Assembly (NCBI GenBank): GCA_948468465.1
Contig: CAOKJJ010000041.1
Span: 1-32,377, forward strand
Direction of reading: 5' to 3'
Length of the DNA: 32,377 bases
DNA from: an uncultured Eubacterium sp.
Lineage (GTDB): Bacteria; Bacillota_A; Clostridia; Lachnospirales; Lachnospiraceae
Position numbers and translations under genes: made by a program. This document shows positions 25,118 through 32,377 of the stretch, piece after piece. Position 1 is the stretch's first letter. Every line of letters begins with the position of its first letter. The notes below the pieces were generated by a model. That model saw only the letters and a list, made by a program, of their open reading frames with translations, was not told the origin of the DNA and searched no databases.

Positions 25118-26237
25118 CACCAAGTACCTCATCCATGTCGTAAACCGTATTTATTTTTCCAGAAAGTACACTCACAAAAGTCGGATTCTGTGAATATGTC
25201 CTGATTACTGTCGGCCTGGAATCGTCTATCTCCGAACTCATCAAGATTGGCTTCATTGAAAACAATGATTTTTGATACGTAAACGCAAACTCTTCTTTTA
25301 AATATTTTCTTGCAAGGCTTGCCATATATGGGAAAGCCGTTTTTGGTTTTACCGGGCAGTCATTGCAGTTACCCAGACGAAATGATGAGCAAAATCCATT
25401 GCTTTTCTCCTGACAGCTAAACAATGGTTCTTCATCATAACTCGTGGCATGTGGCGTAAATGTCACAGATGTGAGCGAATGCAGACCTGTCTTCCCAAAA
25501 GGCATGATCGAAAAAAAAGGACCATCCATCACTGTAAAACCATATGATTTTAACTTATCATTGGCATTACATAAAATAATTTCACAAAGCTCATACTTAA
25601 TTTGAAATTTTTCATAACCAGCCAACTCAAGAATCTGATTTGTCCCTGCATAAGTTGCATTCAACAAAAAACCTGTTCGATACTCCATCCCATCATCCAT
25701 GCAAACCGCATATTCCTCATGAAGCTTTCGAATGCGTTCTATCGTAATGCCATACTTTATTTCAACATTTTTTAACAATTCTATTTTTGACAGCAAATAA
25801 TCCTTTAGAATCATCGCATCATATGTATACTCTCTAGTTAAAAAAGCACCGTCACACATTTGGCTTTTGAAAAATCTCTCTGGATGCAGTTCTTCGCATG
25901 GAATATTTGCCGCTTTACAAAAATTCTTAAACTGTTCTCCATCAGACCATGAATACTGGCTTGATGTCGCATACACCTTATCAAACTTGCGGTTAATGCA
26001 AAAACCATAGTCCTTATTAAATCTTGCAAAGTACCCAGCTGATTTCATCGCAGTAGATATAGACCTCGGATAGTGATATCCTTGATGGACACGTGCCTGA
26101 TTTATATAAGTAGCACGACTAAAAGGCATCCGATCACACTCCAACACAAGAACCTTTTGTTGTTTCTGTCCACAGAAAAGAGCCGCATACAGTCCATATA
26201 ATCCTGCACCTATAATAATTTTTTCATAATGCTCCAT
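25110..26237 (-). CDS. FAD-dependent oxidoreductase (DAO superfamily)
   Basis: A 375-residue flavoprotein with an N-terminal GAGLYGLYAA dinucleotide motif, an ECDRMPFSRATYINQARVHQGYHYPRS FAD-contact segment (core NQARVHQGYHYPRS), and a C-terminal beta-sheet domain. Between about 285 and 310 there is a four-cysteine run of spacing C-x8-C-x7-C-x2-C, which could bind metal. Start 26237 has GGAGA ahead of it; an ATG at 26264 next to the previous stop does not. Such proteins occur in surface-glycan loci, but the substrate is not known. It might oxidise a nucleotide- or lipid-linked sugar used by the next two genes. Confidence 0.78.
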   Translation of the reverse strand: MEHYEKIIIGAGLYGLYAALFCGQKQQKVLVLECDRMPFSRATYINQARVHQGYHYPRSISTAMKSAGYFARFNKDYGFCINRKFDKVYATSSQYSWSDGEQFKNFCKAANIPCEELHPERFFKSQMCDGAFLTREYTYDAMILKDYLLSKIELLKNVEIKYGITIERIRKLHEEYAVCMDDGMEYRTGFLLNATYAGTNQILELAGYEKFQIKYELCEIILCNANDKLKSYGFTVMDGPFFSIMPFGKTGLHSLTSVTFTPHATSYDEEPLFSCQEKSNGFCSSFRLGNCNDCPVKPKTAFPYMASLARKYLKEEFAFTYQKSLFSMKPILMSSEIDDSRPTVIRTYSQNPTFVSVLSGKINTVYDMDEVLGDE

Positions 26238-26264
26238 AATACCATCTCCTGACCAATTTTCCAT

Positions 26265-28349
26265 TCAAAGGTACTTTTCACAATATTCACAGATTTCCCG
26301 CCATGACGCATCTCCCACAGCATACTCCTTTACATCCTGCGCCAGACCCATTTCCTGTAATCCAACATACGCAACAGCTACGTCATCCGGCCACGCATTC
26401 GAATACTGCGGATAGATCAATATCTTTTTACAGGAAGAAGAAGATATAATATCAGAAAGCCCGCTTCTGATTCCTATAAACAAGCCCGCCCTGTCACAAA
26501 AATCTATGATCTGGTTATATGGGACAAATACGCTTTTTGTCCCGGCAACCGGCTGTTCATCTTTTCCGCAGTTTGTGCAGACACTATACCCTTTCTTCCT
26601 CAAAATTCCGGCAATATGAACCCAGAACTTTTCCGGTATCTCCTCCGCACAGGTCGCATACGGGGAAAGCAGCGCCGTCTTGCCCTGCGGCAGCTGCATG
26701 GAAACGAAAATATGTTCGCTGTTATTTTCCTCTCTGTTAATATCCGGCAGCTGCAGGAAAACCGGATTGGTCAAATTCATGCCCTTATATTTATACAGCT
26801 CCAGCATATTCCAGCCATATTTCCCCTGGATTTTCCACGTAATCTGCAAATAGTCCGAAATATTGTCATAATGGCAAAAATAATGGAAATCTATCTCATC
26901 TTTTCCTACAAACGTCCTTAGCCTGCGCAGGCGTTCATGGGTACGCATATCTATTTTCTGCAAATGCCCCTCATATAAATTTGAAAACATCTTTTCCGCA
27001 AGCGCCTTTTCACTGTTCCCAACAACAAGCATGCAATATTGTCTGATATGGTTTTCTCTCAGCCATTGCGGAAGCATTAAAGAAACCTGATACAAATCCC
27101 CGGTACCCAGTGCGGCACAAGAAACAAACACGCAGTCTTTCCCCCACTTTTCTTTTAACACTGCATATTCTTCATAGCCTTTCCAGATATAAAAGTAAAA
27201 GTTATATAAAAATGCTCCAAACTGCGTTTTCTGCATCCGCTCTGTAATCATGCATTTCCAATACGGTATCATCTTTTTTACTGCAGTATCAAATCCAAAA
27301 CATTTTCTGTAATCCCTAAAAACCCTGGCCTTATTCGGCCAGTACAAAAGCTTCGCTCCCAGTCGAAATTCCCGCCATCCCCATACTTTGCTCTGATCAA
27401 GTGCGCACAGGGAAAACTCCTGATACATTTCAAAATTTTCCGAAAAAAAGTCGTTGGCCCGCTTCACGTACTGCTTATAAAATGACCGGTCGGACTTTAC
27501 TGCCATAGCGCTGTTATATAATAAAGATGTATATCTTTCCAAATATTGATAGGAATATTCCGGAAAAAGTCCTTTCTTTTCCCAATCTGCTGCTACAATC
27601 CGCGCCATCTTGAGATTTTGTTCCGCCCTCTTTTTTTCCTTTTTCACAATCAGTTCCGTCGCGCTGCCCTGACGGTTCCGCTGATAATGGTAGAGTCGGT
27701 CCGGGATATAATCAACCCGCTCTGCCAGTGTGTAGACCTGAAACAAAAACGCCTCGTCTTCTCCCAATTTCAGTCCTTCTTCATAGCGGATATGGTTTGA
27801 AACGATCAGGCTCCTTTTGTATACTTTATTCCAGATCAGCGGATAACTCCCTGTCTCATAGAAAAGAGCCGCCACTGAATTATTGCGGTAATGCGTCCTG
27901 CGGGTATCAAGATTCTTTTTAAAATAAATAAACGCCTGGTCCATATAGCTGTCTTTACCATCATAATCTTTTGAAAAAAACACCTCTCCGCCAAAGACTA
28001 AAATATCACTTTTCTGTTTTTTGATTTCTTGCGCAAGGCACCGCAGCGCATTTGGTTCCACCCAGTCGTCCGCGTCCACAAACCATATGTACATTCCCCT
28101 GGCTTTGTGTATCCCAATATTCCTCGTATATGACACACCTTTATTCTCATGATGGAAGCATCGGATACGCTTATCTTTTTTTGCATATTTTTGAATCACC
28201 TGCCTGCTGCGGTCCGTAGACCCATCATCTATGCACAATACTTCAAAATTTGGATATGACTGTGCAAGTATGCTGTCCAGACAGTTTCCAATATCGTTTT
28301 GTACATTATAGACAGGAATAATAATAGAAAACGCTGCTTGACCACTCAT
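26265..28349 (-). CDS. Bifunctional GT2 - GT9-like glycosyltransferase
   Basis: A 694-residue fusion. Residues about 1-330 are a GT2 domain: IIPVYNVQNDI, CIDDGSTDRS, FVDADDW. From about 405 a second domain begins with VFVSCAALGTGDLYQVSLMLP and includes LFIGIRSGLSDI near the C-terminus. These parallel the DHIGDFLCVMGYA and VVGLRSGILDL segments of the GT9-like protein at the right edge of the window, so the second half looks like a related GT-B domain. The fusion could add two successive residues. The start overlaps the upstream stop by 4 bases (ATGA). Confidence 0.82.
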   Translation of the reverse strand: MSGQAAFSIIIPVYNVQNDIGNCLDSILAQSYPNFEVLCIDDGSTDRSRQVIQKYAKKDKRIRCFHHENKGVSYTRNIGIHKARGMYIWFVDADDWVEPNALRCLAQEIKKQKSDILVFGGEVFFSKDYDGKDSYMDQAFIYFKKNLDTRRTHYRNNSVAALFYETGSYPLIWNKVYKRSLIVSNHIRYEEGLKLGEDEAFLFQVYTLAERVDYIPDRLYHYQRNRQGSATELIVKKEKKRAEQNLKMARIVAADWEKKGLFPEYSYQYLERYTSLLYNSAMAVKSDRSFYKQYVKRANDFFSENFEMYQEFSLCALDQSKVWGWREFRLGAKLLYWPNKARVFRDYRKCFGFDTAVKKMIPYWKCMITERMQKTQFGAFLYNFYFYIWKGYEEYAVLKEKWGKDCVFVSCAALGTGDLYQVSLMLPQWLRENHIRQYCMLVVGNSEKALAEKMFSNLYEGHLQKIDMRTHERLRRLRTFVGKDEIDFHYFCHYDNISDYLQITWKIQGKYGWNMLELYKYKGMNLTNPVFLQLPDINREENNSEHIFVSMQLPQGKTALLSPYATCAEEIPEKFWVHIAGILRKKGYSVCTNCGKDEQPVAGTKSVFVPYNQIIDFCDRAGLFIGIRSGLSDIISSSSCKKILIYPQYSNAWPDDVAVAYVGLQEMGLAQDVKEYAVGDASWREICEYCEKYL

Positions 28350-28825
28350 ATCTTCTCCTCATCCAGATTATAAATCCCATTGATAAAAATCTGTTCTTCC
28401 GTGCATTTGCCTGCTCGACGCATGCGTTCGCCAGCCCTCACATCCGGATGATATAAAGACGCCACAACCACATTGCAATAAAAACAATACACAGTATACA
28501 ACTGCAGCAGCCCTTTCATTTTCCGATGGGATACATACTCTACTTTTCTTATATTTTCATTTTTTATGATGCTGTGATGATGTCCCGTTTCTGCAATAAA
28601 TACGGCGTCCTGCCGATGTGTCTGTTTTAAAAACGCATCCAGATATCTGACTGCATACTCCGTACATTTTCCGTTGTTATTCGGACATACAATAATGGCT
28701 GTAGACGGAGACAGTTTATTTTTTCGCTTAAATGCCCGGAACCATAACATTCCATATACAGACCACATCACATTCCTTTGTATCTTTCTTTTCACGGTCG
28801 TTATCCCTTCTAATCCCCGGCACAT
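28346..28825 (-). CDS. Small protein of the glycan operon, unknown function
   Basis: About 159 residues. The sequence has a hydrophobic AIIVCPNN strand and GKCTEYAVRYLDAFL, VFIAETGHHHSII and VVVASLYHPDV segments that read like the N-terminal Rossmann part of a CDP-glycerol glycerophosphotransferase or GT-B enzyme, but it stops early. It could be a truncated relic or a small accessory domain. The start is uncertain: ATG 28825 (GGAGGAG about 11 bases away, overlapping the HAD gene by 16), GTG 28795 (AAGGGA, 14 bases after the HAD stop) or ATG 28768 (AAAGGA). Confidence 0.65.
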   Translation of the reverse strand: MCRGLEGITTVKRKIQRNVMWSVYGMLWFRAFKRKNKLSPSTAIIVCPNNNGKCTEYAVRYLDAFLKQTHRQDAVFIAETGHHHSIIKNENIRKVEYVSHRKMKGLLQLYTVYCFYCNVVVASLYHPDVRAGERMRRAGKCTEEQIFINGIYNLDEEKI

Positions 28826-29205
28826 ATCGTAAAGCTCTCCTCCATAAATACATCCCGCACCGTATTCACCGCCACCGCCGTCCGAAGGCCCGAAGGCTTC
28901 GCGTCGTTTACCAGCACCCTTTCCCCATAAGGCGCCCCGTATATAATCAGGTCATAACGCACTTTGTGTTCACGCAGAAACTTCTCTGTCATCTCCGCAT
29001 GCTCTTTCGTTCTTGACGTCAAAAATAAAACCATGTCGCCTTCCGGTATGGATCGGAGAAATTTTTCAGCGCCCGGCAAAAACGTATCCCGGCCATCTGT
29101 TTTATAACCGTTATGCTTTACCATCGTTCCATCCAGATCCAATATCCAGGTATGTCCCAACGATGACAAACCGATAGGCTCGCTGCCCTTTTCTTCGCTA
29201 AACAT
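28810..29205 (-). CDS. HAD-superfamily phosphatase
   Basis: A 131-residue single-domain HAD hydrolase with no cap. Motif I DLDGT (23-27; nucleophile Asp23, acid/base Asp25), motif II FLTSRT, and a VNDAKPSG motif IV region. It resembles small phosphatases found in capsule loci and in heptose or Kdo pathways. It overlaps the SIS gene by 8 bases and follows a nucleotidyltransferase/kinase, so it likely removes a phosphate from a pathway intermediate. Substrate unknown. Confidence 0.82.
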   Translation of the reverse strand: MFSEEKGSEPIGLSSLGHTWILDLDGTMVKHNGYKTDGRDTFLPGAEKFLRSIPEGDMVLFLTSRTKEHAEMTEKFLREHKVRYDLIIYGAPYGERVLVNDAKPSGLRTAVAVNTVRDVFMEESFTICAGD

Positions 29206-29782
29206 CTTTTAACTGCACCCCAATATGGCCGCCTGGATGATTTTTTTTAAATTCCCCCAGTGCAACGCCCCTTCTTTTTGTAATCTCCATCGCAAGTCCC
29301 TGCAGGATGATCAGGTTCACTGTCGTAGAATTATTCGGCACCACATTCCAAAGATCACCTTCATGCTCTAGCTTTAGAATAATGCATTTGCCGATCTCCC
29401 GCGCTAATGTCGACTGTTCTTCAAAGGAAAGCAGCCACAGGTTGCAGCCTCTCTTCTGCAAAAGCTGCGTAAGATAAACCGACTCCGCCGTCTCACCGCT
29501 TTTTGTCAATATAATCACAAGGTCGTCTTTATCCACCATGCCGATATCCCCGTGTACCGCACTGTTCGTATTCATATAACTGGCAGGCTGCCCAAGGGAA
29601 TTCATGGTACCTACGAACTTGTCGCATACCGGAACGTTTTTTCCAAGTCCGCTGACGATCACCTTGTGGCCGCCATCTATCGTCTCTGAGGCTTCTGTCA
29701 CTAACTGCTCGAATTTCTCACTGTCCAGCGAATGGACGGACTTGTCTATGACAGACAGAATGTTTTCAAAATAAGTTATCAC
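29198..29782 (-). CDS. SIS-domain sugar-phosphate isomerase (KdsD/GutQ-like)
   Basis: A 194-residue single SIS domain. Key pieces: VSGLGKN (42-48), ILTKSGETAE (91-100), PNNSTTVNLI (about 147-156) and the C-terminal KKNHPGGHIG. The HPGG end is typical of KdsD/KpsF/GutQ ketose-aldose isomerases and not of GmhA. The CBS domains of KdsD are absent. The start is a GTG whose GTGA overlaps the upstream stop; GGAGG is 7 bases ahead. It probably isomerises a phosphorylated ketose to the aldose used by the neighbouring kinase/nucleotidyltransferase. Confidence 0.82.
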   Translation of the reverse strand: MITYFENILSVIDKSVHSLDSEKFEQLVTEASETIDGGHKVIVSGLGKNVPVCDKFVGTMNSLGQPASYMNTNSAVHGDIGMVDKDDLVIILTKSGETAESVYLTQLLQKRGCNLWLLSFEEQSTLAREIGKCIILKLEHEGDLWNVVPNNSTTVNLIILQGLAMEITKRRGVALGEFKKNHPGGHIGVQLKDV

Positions 29783-31281
29783 AATGCTTCCTCCAAATAA
29801 TACAAGCCGTTATAAAAAGCTCCGCAGATCGAATCATAATCTTCCCACGCATACGTTGTCAGAGACAGCCAGACCACCGCATGCAGAAGATGCATCTGCT
29901 CCTTTCCTGCCTCGCCCTGCAGCAGCTTAAAAAACGTCTGTTCCATTTCTTCCCAGTGGTTTGACTCTGTCTGCAGCAGGACTTCCCGCGGGCAAATCGT
30001 TAAGTCAAACCGCTTTAAATTAAACTGGTCATAATTGCCCGCAATCGAATAATACAGCTTCACCCAGTCATAAGCAGGATCACCGTACAGCTCCGTGCTG
30101 CCAAAATAGCCTCTCGGATCAATCAGTACGGGTGTCTGATCCTGTTTCAGCAAAATATTGCTGAACGTGCAGTCTCCATGCAGCAGCACAAATGTCTGCG
30201 GCATATACCGCATGATTTTCTCCTGCAGCAATTCCTTTACAAAAAATATGTTGCGGCACCGTCTTCCATTGATCATTACCGTTTCATCATTCGCAAACGG
30301 CACCAGATTTCTTACTTTTTCCAGACGGCTGTATGTTTTCCCTATGTATGCTTCCAGATAGCTGTCCGCATCCGCGGGTACAGACTCCAGGGCATGAATC
30401 TGCTTTAAGCAGCTGATGATCCGTTTTAATATTTCTTTTTTTTGCGCAAATGGGATATCTGCATATGCGTAAATATTTTTTCCGTCCACTTTTTCCATTG
30501 TTAACGGATCCAGTGCATAGATTTTTGGGATATTCGCAAACTTTTTTTCTGCGAGCTTTTTGTACCATCTGCGTTCCCGCACTGCAAGCTCCTGTCCCTG
30601 CATGTCAATGCCTTCTTTGATAACCAGGCTTTCCTGCATCGTCAGGCGGTTGAACGGCCGGCACGTTTCCGGCTGCAGTTTTTCATATTCTGACAGCAGG
30701 CCGTATTCTTTTGTATGTGCCAAAGCCAGTTCACGAAACGGTATCCCGGACTCGCCCAGCCATCGGACAAATTCCCCTTCGCTTGGAAGGTCCTTAAGCA
30801 CAGACGGATCCGGAAAGACAAACAGTCCTGCCACACCGCATTCCTCACTTGGGTGTTCTTTAAAATGTCCATTTTGATACATCCACCTGCAGGTAAAATC
30901 TTTTGAGATGCCGACGTAATTTCCCGGCTCCTTTGGCAGTTTAAAATGCTCCGGCAGTATCAGGTCACTCCAGATCAGCATGAACGACTGTCCCTGCGGA
31001 ATGCAGGACACCGCTTTATTTAAGCCGCCCAGCGTGCCCTGGCGGCCCCCGGCGTTCACCATTTGGTAATCCACGTCTGCAAACGCTTCCAGATACCGCT
31101 GCAATACTTCATATTTATAATCACCGATAATGATGTACTTTTTCTTTGGATATTTACGGAACAGGTGAAATATCATCGGCAGATTTTGAACCGGCACCAG
31201 CGCTTTTGGCTTATTGCGCGTCAGCTTCTGCATGCGCGTCCCCTTTCCGCCTGCCTGAACAATAATATATGGAATCTCCAT
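29779..31281 (-). CDS. Sugar nucleotidyltransferase - phosphotransferase (kinase) fusion
   Basis: A 500-residue bifunctional protein. The N-terminal ~205 residues are a nucleotidyltransferase with QAGGKGTRMQKLTRNKPKAL signature and a WSDLI metal motif. The C-terminal ~270 residues are an APH/choline-kinase-type phosphotransferase with HGDCTFSNILL (from His368) and LIDPRGYFG. The GDPAYDWVKL segment is also present. This would phosphorylate a sugar or alcohol and activate it as an NDP derivative in one protein. Fusions of this order recall LicC/LicA-type or HddC/HddA-type pairs but the kinase is not GHMP. Start 31281 is chosen for GAGGAGG at 6 bases; an ATG at 31296 lacks one. Confidence 0.82.
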   Translation of the reverse strand: MEIPYIIVQAGGKGTRMQKLTRNKPKALVPVQNLPMIFHLFRKYPKKKYIIIGDYKYEVLQRYLEAFADVDYQMVNAGGRQGTLGGLNKAVSCIPQGQSFMLIWSDLILPEHFKLPKEPGNYVGISKDFTCRWMYQNGHFKEHPSEECGVAGLFVFPDPSVLKDLPSEGEFVRWLGESGIPFRELALAHTKEYGLLSEYEKLQPETCRPFNRLTMQESLVIKEGIDMQGQELAVRERRWYKKLAEKKFANIPKIYALDPLTMEKVDGKNIYAYADIPFAQKKEILKRIISCLKQIHALESVPADADSYLEAYIGKTYSRLEKVRNLVPFANDETVMINGRRCRNIFFVKELLQEKIMRYMPQTFVLLHGDCTFSNILLKQDQTPVLIDPRGYFGSTELYGDPAYDWVKLYYSIAGNYDQFNLKRFDLTICPREVLLQTESNHWEEMEQTFFKLLQGEAGKEQMHLLHAVVWLSLTTYAWEDYDSICGAFYNGLYYLEEAL

Positions 31282-31292
31282 ATTTTTCCTCC

Positions 31293-32377
31293 TCATTCGT
31301 TTTGATCGTGTTCATAGCCATCCGGCTTTGCTGCTATTTGCATCACCGCATCCGTATCTAAGATTCTGTCACCGGTAAGCTGATACTGATAAATATCTTT
31401 TTTTGCTGGATTCATATGATGGAGGTCAAAAAACCGATCCATACCGCAGTCTGGCGGATACAGCGCGATGACCCTGCATGGGGCAAATGCCGCGAGATCA
31501 AGGATGCCGCTGCGCAGGCCGACCACACACTGAAACTGTCCCAGTTTTCCGCACAGCTGCCGGAACCCGCAGTATATGGGTATCGCTTGGACCGCGGTCT
31601 TTCGGCCTGGCTTCATATTGACAAAGACCTTCCATCCCCTGTCTTTGAATGCTTTGGAAAGCTGCCGGAAGAACGGCTGCGCCTGCGCGTAACATACCGA
31701 TTGTGCATCCGGGCACAGCAGCACGTTTCCGGCTTCTGCGGCGCGGCCTGTCCGTTTGGCTGTACGGCGGCATGTACTTTGTGCAAAAGACGGCAGATCA
31801 AACGGACTGTTTTCCTTTAATCCGAGCGACCCATAACAAATGCATTCCTTAAGATGAAGCCCCGGATACCGCCTCGCATAAGCAAATCCCTGCACAAATC
31901 CAGCCGCAGGCTCTATGACGCAGTTATCGTTCCATGACGCAAACAGCTGCTGCCCTAACACATTCCTGTTTGCCGTACATAAAAGCTCCAGCTTCCTTTT
32001 GGAAATGGCACAGTATTCGCAGTCCAGCTGCGGATACATATCCGCCAGTTCCCGAAATTTTTCCGTACACACAATACGCAGCTTTTTTATATGCTTTTGG
32101 GCCTGAAATGCCCTGGCATATCCCATCACACATAAAAAATCTCCGATATGATCACATATGATCAGGTGACAGACGCCCGGCTTTTTCAGTCTCTTTCTGT
32201 AATACAGCGCCGCCCAGGGTACCGCAAAGCTTTGTTCCAATATGCTTTTTGCCAGTATTTTGATATAAAAAGCAGCCTTCATCTCAGATTTCAGCGATTT
32301 CAATGATTCCAATAATTTCAATGATTTCAATGATTCCAATAATTTCAATGATTTCAATGATTCCAATAATTTCAATG
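31293..32377 (-). CDS. GT9-like glycosyltransferase (N-terminus repetitive, may extend off window)
   Basis: About 330 residues of GT-B fold sequence, preceded by a repeated LLESLKSLK region. The N-terminal LIICDHIGDFLCVMGYARAF and the later VVGLRSGILDLAAFAPCRVIALYPP are typical of GT9 (heptosyltransferase-like) enzymes. The frame is still open at the right edge, with no ribosome binding site near the internal ATG at 32282, so the true start is probably outside. The C-terminal domain is related to the second half of the 694-residue fusion. It would act in the cytoplasm on a lipid-linked acceptor. Donor unknown; a heptose-like sugar is possible given the next three genes. Confidence 0.75.
   Translation of the reverse strand, partial: LKLLESLKSLKLLESLKSLKLLESLKSLKSEMKAAFYIKILAKSILEQSFAVPWAALYYRKRLKKPGVCHLIICDHIGDFLCVMGYARAFQAQKHIKKLRIVCTEKFRELADMYPQLDCEYCAISKRKLELLCTANRNVLGQQLFASWNDNCVIEPAAGFVQGFAYARRYPGLHLKECICYGSLGLKENSPFDLPSFAQSTCRRTAKRTGRAAEAGNVLLCPDAQSVCYAQAQPFFRQLSKAFKDRGWKVFVNMKPGRKTAVQAIPIYCGFRQLCGKLGQFQCVVGLRSGILDLAAFAPCRVIALYPPDCGMDRFFDLHHMNPAKKDIYQYQLTGDRILDTDAVMQIAAKPDGYEHDQNE
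32296..32377. repeat. 27-bp minisatellite at the right edge
   Basis: Three identical 27-bp units (32296-32322, 32323-32349, 32350-32376), each made of three similar 9-mers (GATTTCAAT, GATTCCAAT, AATTTCAAT), with the first base of a fourth at 32377. In the minus-strand reading frame each unit encodes KLLESLKSL-type sequence, amphipathic and coiled-coil-like. Change in copy number would keep the frame. Confidence 0.9.

Noticed and set aside
29198..29782. GmhA sedoheptulose-7-phosphate isomerase
   Set aside because: The C-terminal HPGG motif and the STT segment are of the KdsD/GutQ type, so I kept only a general SIS isomerase call.
32296..32377. Regular repeats as a CRISPR array
   Set aside because: The units are contiguous with no spacers and are in frame with a coding region; no cas genes are nearby.

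Overview
This window looks like chromosomal DNA from a gut-type Firmicute, most likely a Lachnospiraceae/Clostridia relative. That is an inference from Gram-positive ribosome binding sites, the lacto-N-biose phosphorylase pair, the mannitol-type PTS with a PRD activator, and the style of the glycan locus. Almost every gene is on the minus strand, so transcription runs from high to low coordinates.

From left to right: (1) 1-4653 is a host-glycan locus, transcribed as N-acetylhexosamine 1-kinase (nahK), GH112 galacto-N-biose/lacto-N-biose phosphorylase (lnpA), a small membrane protein, then a sugar-binding lipoprotein that runs off the left edge. A small XRE-type regulator (4879-5091, +) is divergent. 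(2) 5281-12429 is a mannitol-type PTS locus: EIICB (mtlA), a PRD activator (mtlR), EIIA (mtlF), 1-phosphofructokinase (fruK) and a SorE-like zinc dehydrogenase. There is no mtlD. Two matching operator-promoter modules precede mtlA and mtlF. Between mtlR and mtlF lie about 650 bp holding two very large palindromic elements. (3) 12600-12900 holds an unannotated 54-codon gene with its own promoter. (4) 12991-32377 is one long minus-strand surface-glycan operon of 18 genes: a GT9-like transferase with a 27-bp minisatellite at its N-terminus, a nucleotidyltransferase/kinase fusion, a SIS isomerase, a HAD phosphatase, a GT2-GT9-like fusion, an FAD enzyme, a GtrB-like transferase, a GT-C transferase, two SDR enzymes, Glf, further GT2 and GT4 transferases, RfbF, a polytopic membrane protein and a TIM-barrel isomerase.

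How the genes work together: region 1 would split Gal-beta-1,3-HexNAc disaccharides from mucin or milk glycans and phosphorylate the released HexNAc. Region 2 would import mannitol as mannitol-1-phosphate. The dehydrogenase and kinase suggest oxidation next to the phosphate to give fructose-1-phosphate, then FruK to fructose-1,6-bisphosphate, a route that bypasses MtlD (inference). Region 4 makes a polysaccharide that probably contains galactofuranose and a CDP-glucose-derived sugar, plus at least one sugar whose nucleotide is made by the unusual kinase/nucleotidyltransferase-SIS-HAD set. No tRNA, rRNA, CRISPR array, transposase or phage gene was seen.
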